The notes below the pieces were generated by a model that saw only the letters and a program-made list of their open reading frames with translations, ran no database searches and was not told where the DNA came from. The position numbers and the translations under genes are program-made. This document shows, in pieces, positions 59,703-64,000 of a DNA stretch of 64,000 nt (position 1 is its first letter; the number at the start of each line of letters is the position of its first letter). The stretch lies in NCBI RefSeq assembly GCF_009832745.1, contig NZ_VRMJ01000041.1, forward strand, positions 439,001 through 503,000, given 5' to 3'. The stretch comes from Polaribacter septentrionalilitoris. Lineage in GTDB: Bacteria; Bacteroidota; Bacteroidia; Flavobacteriales; Flavobacteriaceae.

Positions 59703-62147
59703 ATGAAAAAAATACTACTAATTTTAATAAGTACTGTTGTAACTTCTTTAAACGCACAAACTTATAATTACCTTGGCGAGTTCACGTCAGATGGTACACC
59801 CATGTACTTAGAAAGTCCTGGAGATATTGTTTCTACGGAAACGTTACAAATGATTGATAATTCACTTCCAGAAAACTATCCAGTTCCAACGTATAATCCA
59901 CAATATATTACTTCTGGTTATGAAACAGATATAAAAGTAGAATCTAAAGCAGACATTTGGGTAACCTTTGTAAGTGAAGGTGCAGGTTATCGAAATGTTT
60001 TAGGTTTTTATACGTACCCTTTAGACAATCCACCAACTACAAAACCATCTAAAGAAGATATTACTATTATTTTTCCTAATGTTTCAGCATTAGGCAGTGG
60101 AGGAGGATTAAAAGTAGGAGATAAGGTAAAAATTGGAACTTTTGAAGCAGGTACAGGAATTGGTTGGGTATTATTAGCAAACGCATGGAATTCTAGAAAT
60201 GCAGAAGTAGGTGATGGACATTGGCAATTGTTTTCTAATACAAATTTTAATCCTGAAGCAAAAGAAGAATTAAGACATCATAATGTATTGTTAGCAGATC
60301 CAGATAATGAAAGAGTTATACTAGGTTTCGAAGACATTAGAAGAGATTATAGTTCTTGTGATAATGATTTTAATGATGCTATTTTTTATGTTACAGCAAA
60401 TCCTTATACAGCAATTAAAATTAATAATTTTGCAGATATTTCTGAAGCTAATGATGTAACCTCTGGAAATGACGGAGGTTTAGAAAGTAATGGTTCTTTA
60501 GCAAACTTAATAGCTAAGAGAAACTTTAAAAGAAAGAAAGATGGTAATGCTTTAAACCTAAGTGCAAAACAACAGGCTTTTAAGAAAAGTGTTTTAAGAA
60601 ACAAGGGTAATTCTAGTTCTTTAATAGAATATGTGCCAGAAACAGGAATGTACAGCACAGAAATTGCAAAAGTTTCTAGTCCAAAAGATTTAATTGCTGT
60701 AACCAATGCTAAAGAAATTTTTTCTGTAGATTATTACTCAGGAGACAAAAGAGTTTCTGCAGTATTGGCAACACAAACAGAAGGATCAATTTACGATCAT
60801 TCTAAAATGATTTGCGATAGATTAAATAGCTCTAGCTTAGAAGATGTTAGAACTGTTACTACTAGAGGACATCAAATTATCAGTTCAAAAATTTTAAGAG
60901 CAACAGGTGAGAAAGAATATACATTAAGTTTTTCTATTAAGTTAAATGATGGTGAAAATGAATTGTTTAGTTTTTGGAATATTGATCAATATCCTGCTGG
61001 AAATTATCAAAACTTTCAAATTTGGGGGAGCTCTTTTTCACAAGTTTTTGCCATCGCCAACTTCATTATCGATAAACATACTTCAGAAAATGGCTTAAAA
61101 AGTACAGTAAAAGCCAATGTTGTGCCAAATGTTTTTGTAAAATCTGGAACTTACGCTAATGGTTTTTTAACATTAAACATTATCAACAAAACAAAAGAAA
61201 AAGAAGTTCTTTTTGAAGGTAATATTTCTAGAACAGAAGTTTCTAAATATAGCAACGAGATTACAACTTTATCATTATCTGGAGACTATGAAGAAGAAAT
61301 AACCATAGATACAGGTGTATTATTTGATATTGGTTTTTCTATACAAGCATCAGAAAATGCTCAAAAAGACGCTTTGTATTTAGCAGATGGACCATGGGGA
61401 TTAGATTACCTAAATGAATATGCTACTGTAAACGATTTCTATATTGATGCTTCTGATGATCTTATTTTAGATGATGAAATGCATCATGTAGACAGAAATG
61501 TAAGTGTTTCTGGAAGTGTAAAAGGAAATATTAACTTGTTTAGACATATTTTACCAGGAGATCAAACATTGGATGTAACAAATTATGATGCATTACAATT
61601 TAAAATGATGAATACGCAATCTGTTGAAATTGTAATTATGCAAGAAGAAGACAGAGATTGGAATGATAGAATTAGATATACAATACCTGCAAATACATCA
61701 GAAAAAGAACATAATATTTCTTTTACAAACTTTAAAGATGCATCTGGTAATACTGTAGAAATTTCAAACATTAAAACAGTCGTTTTTTCTATAATTAGTA
61801 ACTATGAAGATACGATTCCTTTTAATTTAGACATTAAAGAAGTTGCTTTTGGAGTAAATGAAGTATTATCTGTTAATGGTTTTTCATCAGATTCAACTCA
61901 AAAAGTGATGAATTATCCAAATCCGTTTACAAATAGAACAACCATTAAGTTGTTTGAAAGTTCTAAGTCAGTAAAAATACAAGTATTTGATTTAATGGGA
62001 AGATCTGTTGATGTGCAGTATATTGATACAGATAGTTCAACAAAAAAAGTGCAATACAATGCACCAAATTTAAAAGCAGGGATGTATAAATATCTTTTAA
62101 AAGATGATGAGAATAGGATACATTCTGGAACTTTTATAGTTCGTTAA
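59703..62147 (+). CDS. T9SS-exported surface protein with DUF4114-type domain
   Basis: 814 residues with a signal peptide cut near LNAQ/TY. About 85-235 carries a DUF4114-like domain: a hydrophobic strand GIGWVLLANAW and the acidic, probably calcium-binding ERVILGFEDIRRDYSSCDNDFNDAIFYV. The central region is beta-rich without known catalytic motifs. The C-terminal tail (about 740-814, NYPNPFTNRTTIKLFESSKS to LKAGMYKYLLKDDENR) is a type IX secretion signal. It resembles large adhesin or matrix proteins. Position after the LytTR gene, with a matching repeat, makes it a probable output of NO signalling. Confidence 0.8.
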   Translation: MKKILLILISTVVTSLNAQTYNYLGEFTSDGTPMYLESPGDIVSTETLQMIDNSLPENYPVPTYNPQYITSGYETDIKVESKADIWVTFVSEGAGYRNVLGFYTYPLDNPPTTKPSKEDITIIFPNVSALGSGGGLKVGDKVKIGTFEAGTGIGWVLLANAWNSRNAEVGDGHWQLFSNTNFNPEAKEELRHHNVLLADPDNERVILGFEDIRRDYSSCDNDFNDAIFYVTANPYTAIKINNFADISEANDVTSGNDGGLESNGSLANLIAKRNFKRKKDGNALNLSAKQQAFKKSVLRNKGNSSSLIEYVPETGMYSTEIAKVSSPKDLIAVTNAKEIFSVDYYSGDKRVSAVLATQTEGSIYDHSKMICDRLNSSSLEDVRTVTTRGHQIISSKILRATGEKEYTLSFSIKLNDGENELFSFWNIDQYPAGNYQNFQIWGSSFSQVFAIANFIIDKHTSENGLKSTVKANVVPNVFVKSGTYANGFLTLNIINKTKEKEVLFEGNISRTEVSKYSNEITTLSLSGDYEEEITIDTGVLFDIGFSIQASENAQKDALYLADGPWGLDYLNEYATVNDFYIDASDDLILDDEMHHVDRNVSVSGSVKGNINLFRHILPGDQTLDVTNYDALQFKMMNTQSVEIVIMQEEDRDWNDRIRYTIPANTSEKEHNISFTNFKDASGNTVEISNIKTVVFSIISNYEDTIPFNLDIKEVAFGVNEVLSVNGFSSDSTQKVMNYPNPFTNRTTIKLFESSKSVKIQVFDLMGRSVDVQYIDTDSSTKKVQYNAPNLKAGMYKYLLKDDENRIHSGTFIVR

Positions 62148-62176
62148 TTCCCCCATTTATAATCAGAATGTAGAAT

Positions 62177-62208
62177 AGGCAAAAGAGTAATCTTTTGCCT
62201 TATTTTTT
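62177..62208. terminator. Terminator between convergent genes
   Basis: AGGCAAAAGA (62177-62186) pairs with TCTTTTGCCT (62191-62200), followed by TTATTTTTT. The right arm touches the minus-strand stop codon at 62200-62202. Confidence 0.8.
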
Positions 62209-64000
62209 AAAAAAAGGTTTCTTTAAAAATAACCATTTAAAACGCAAACCAAATTCTGTATAAGTAAAACCAGCAGAACCTGCAGTGGCTACTGCAGAAG
62301 CAATATTACTTTGTAAACCATAGATGTTTATTAGAGCTCTGTCAGAAAATTTATAACCTAAATTTCCTTGAACTCTATAGGTACTTTGACCAGAATCATC
62401 TTCTATATATTGTAATCCAGTAGCAGCAGTTAAGCCATAAAACCATTCTTTCTTTTTAGCAGCAGCTTCATCTTTAATAAGGTTAACAAAAATTTCTACG
62501 GCGTTAAATTTGCTAGGACTAAAATATACAGTTGGTAACTGTAGCTTAAACGAAAGGTTTTGATAATTAATACCAGCTTTTATAGAGGGTTTTGGTAAGA
62601 TGTTGTAATATAGAGAGGTAAAAAGTAAATTTCTAGCATTTTCATCACTTTGCCAAGTGTAATAATATTGTGTAAACCAACCTAGATTAAAATTAGTATT
62701 TAAACTATAATTTAAAATAAGATTATTTTGAACAATTTGTTCGTTTAATAAAGCAGCATTAAAATTCTGAATATCTCTTTTGTAACCAAGTTCTAAATTT
62801 TGAAGTTTAAAAGGCTTAATATTAACAGAAATATCAGTTAAGAATTGATTGTAACTATTTGTTTCAGATTCTGATTTAGTAACACCAAAACTTCCTTTTA
62901 ATGTTAAATTATTTAAAAGTTGATAAGAAGCTCCTAACAATAAATTATTGGTAGTTGCCTCTAGGTTTGTAATAGGATTAGAGGTTGTTCTATAATTGTA
63001 ATTGGCTAAGATTTTAAATTTTGTAGAAAAAGGAATTTCTGTTTTAAAATCAAAAGCATTTGCTTTGTTATCTCCATTATCAAAAGAATAAGAATATTTT
63101 GTTTCAATAAATGGTGTAAAGCTTAAATCTAATTGTTTTATAAAATTCTTAGCATCTTTTTGATTTTCATAAAATTTTAATGTGTTTTCTGCACTTTGGT
63201 AAGCTTGGTTAATATATCCAGAAGCTTTTAAAGCATTTGCTTTACCAAGATTACCATCAAAAGAAGCACTATCTTTTTTTAAAATTAAATTGTAGTCTCT
63301 TAAACTCTTTTTAAAATCACTTTTGTAAATATTAAGAGTTGCTCTTAAAGACAATATCCAATTTTCGGGATTACTGTTGTCTTTTAGCAGTGCATCAATT
63401 GCCACTTTAGCTTCAGTAAATTTTTTATTCCAAATTAAGGCCTGAATATTTCTTTCTATAGTTTGGTTTTTTAGAGTAGTTGCAGTATTTGAATCTATAC
63501 TTTTTAAAGCTTTATTGCTTATTTGAAGAGCAGTTTTGTCATCACTTCCCAAATGATATGATAGAGAAATTCCGTTTAAAGAGATTAATTTATTACCTGG
63601 GATTTCTCCTATAATTTTATAAGTATTTTTTGCTTTTTCTACTTGATTAGAAATTAAATACAAGTTGGCAAGATTTAATAAAGTTTCTTTATCGTTTTTA
63701 AAATCTTTAAAATTTTCTTTTAGGATGGTTTCTGCTTCATCATATTTTTGATTTGATACATTTTTATTGGCCAAACCTAACCTCATATACTTTTTAGAAA
63801 CTAATGCATTAGGGTTACCAGGTGAAACAGCCAAAGCTTTATCTACAGTAATTAAAGCATTTTCATATTCTTTTAAATTAGATAATGTATTGGCATATCC
63901 TAACAATGCAGCAAAACTTTTATTATTTTCTTTTAAAAGTGTTTGGTAGTAAACTTTTGCGTCTTTATAATTTTTATCCCAAAGCATGGATTCTGCATAG
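62200..64000 (-). CDS. TPR protein with C-terminal outer-membrane beta-barrel (YaiO/PgaA-like layout), 5' end beyond window
   Basis: The frame is open to the right edge: codons YAES precede the internal Met at 63987, so the true start is outside. About 600 residues are visible: an array of TPR units (about 1-280; NNKSFAALLGYANTLSNLKEYENAL) followed by a beta-barrel (about 290-595) with strands such as KILANYNYRTTSNP, YQLLNNLTLKGSFGVTKSES and TYTEFGLRFKWLF. TPR plus barrel is the layout of exopolysaccharide export porins and of YaiO-family proteins. Function not certain; next to a surface adhesin-like gene a matrix role is plausible. Confidence 0.78.
   Translation of the reverse strand, partial: YAESMLWDKNYKDAKVYYQTLLKENNKSFAALLGYANTLSNLKEYENALITVDKALAVSPGNPNALVSKKYMRLGLANKNVSNQKYDEAETILKENFKDFKNDKETLLNLANLYLISNQVEKAKNTYKIIGEIPGNKLISLNGISLSYHLGSDDKTALQISNKALKSIDSNTATTLKNQTIERNIQALIWNKKFTEAKVAIDALLKDNSNPENWILSLRATLNIYKSDFKKSLRDYNLILKKDSASFDGNLGKANALKASGYINQAYQSAENTLKFYENQKDAKNFIKQLDLSFTPFIETKYSYSFDNGDNKANAFDFKTEIPFSTKFKILANYNYRTTSNPITNLEATTNNLLLGASYQLLNNLTLKGSFGVTKSESETNSYNQFLTDISVNIKPFKLQNLELGYKRDIQNFNAALLNEQIVQNNLILNYSLNTNFNLGWFTQYYYTWQSDENARNLLFTSLYYNILPKPSIKAGINYQNLSFKLQLPTVYFSPSKFNAVEIFVNLIKDEAAAKKKEWFYGLTAATGLQYIEDDSGQSTYRVQGNLGYKFSDRALINIYGLQSNIASAVATAGSAGFTYTEFGLRFKWLFLKKPFFKK

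Noticed and set aside
1..64000. Mobile elements or prophage
   Set aside because: No transposase, integrase or phage structural gene was recognised, and no long terminal repeats or tRNA-adjacent attachment sites were seen.

Overview
The window is a low-GC chromosome segment from a marine polysaccharide-degrading member of the Bacteroidota, most likely a Flavobacteriaceae of the Polaribacter/Gramella/Formosa type. Evidence: SusC/SusD pairs, many lipoprotein glycoside hydrolases, type IX secretion (T9SS) C-terminal tails, Bacteroidota -7 promoter boxes of the form TAnnTTTG, LacI and hybrid propeller/LuxR regulators, and AT-rich spacers. The genus is inference; no rRNA gene is present.

Region 1 (1-15773) is an alpha-glucan (starch/glycogen/maltodextrin) utilisation locus. 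A partial SusC gene runs off the left edge, divergent from a LacI regulator. A tight co-directional run follows: MFS transporter, beta-phosphoglucomutase, GH65 phosphorylase, GH13, esterase, GH31, GH13, GH13. Surface or periplasmic GH13/GH31 enzymes shorten the glucan; maltose enters through the MFS carrier; GH65 and PgmB phosphorolyse it to glucose and glucose-6-phosphate. LacI-type operator candidates lie at 1090, 2183 and 2225.

Region 2 (16415-46072) is a laminarin (beta-1,3/1,6-glucan) locus. It has a signal-peptide/propeller/Y_Y_Y/LuxR-HTH regulator, SusC-SusD with two binding lipoproteins, then a long operon: clan GH-A enzyme fused to a probable beta-barrel, binding lipoprotein, GH16, GH149-like phosphorylase, GH3, GH17, GH30, GPH transporter and a cytosolic GH17. 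A T9SS-secreted binding protein closes it. Seven copies of a 20-bp element lie only in the four intergenic regions preceding these units.

Region 3 (46073-49570) carries rtcB and prfH (RNA ligase and release factor H, an RNA-repair/ribosome-rescue pair) and a TPR protein. Upstream is a promoter, a 26-codon leader ORF, and mutually exclusive antiterminator and terminator hairpins, an apparent translation-sensing attenuator.

Region 4 (49566-53312) has a peptidoglycan-binding-domain protein and a KDG module: LacI regulator, 2-keto-3-deoxygluconate kinase and KDPG aldolase, the shared end of alginate/pectin/uronate breakdown.

Region 5 (53327-64000) is a phosphorelay operon: receiver, H-NOX nitric-oxide sensor, PAS histidine kinase, FIST (NosP-type) protein, second histidine kinase, Hpt protein and LytTR regulator. 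LytTR-like direct repeats lie before it and before a downstream T9SS/DUF4114 surface protein. A TPR/beta-barrel outer-membrane gene, open at the right edge, converges on it.
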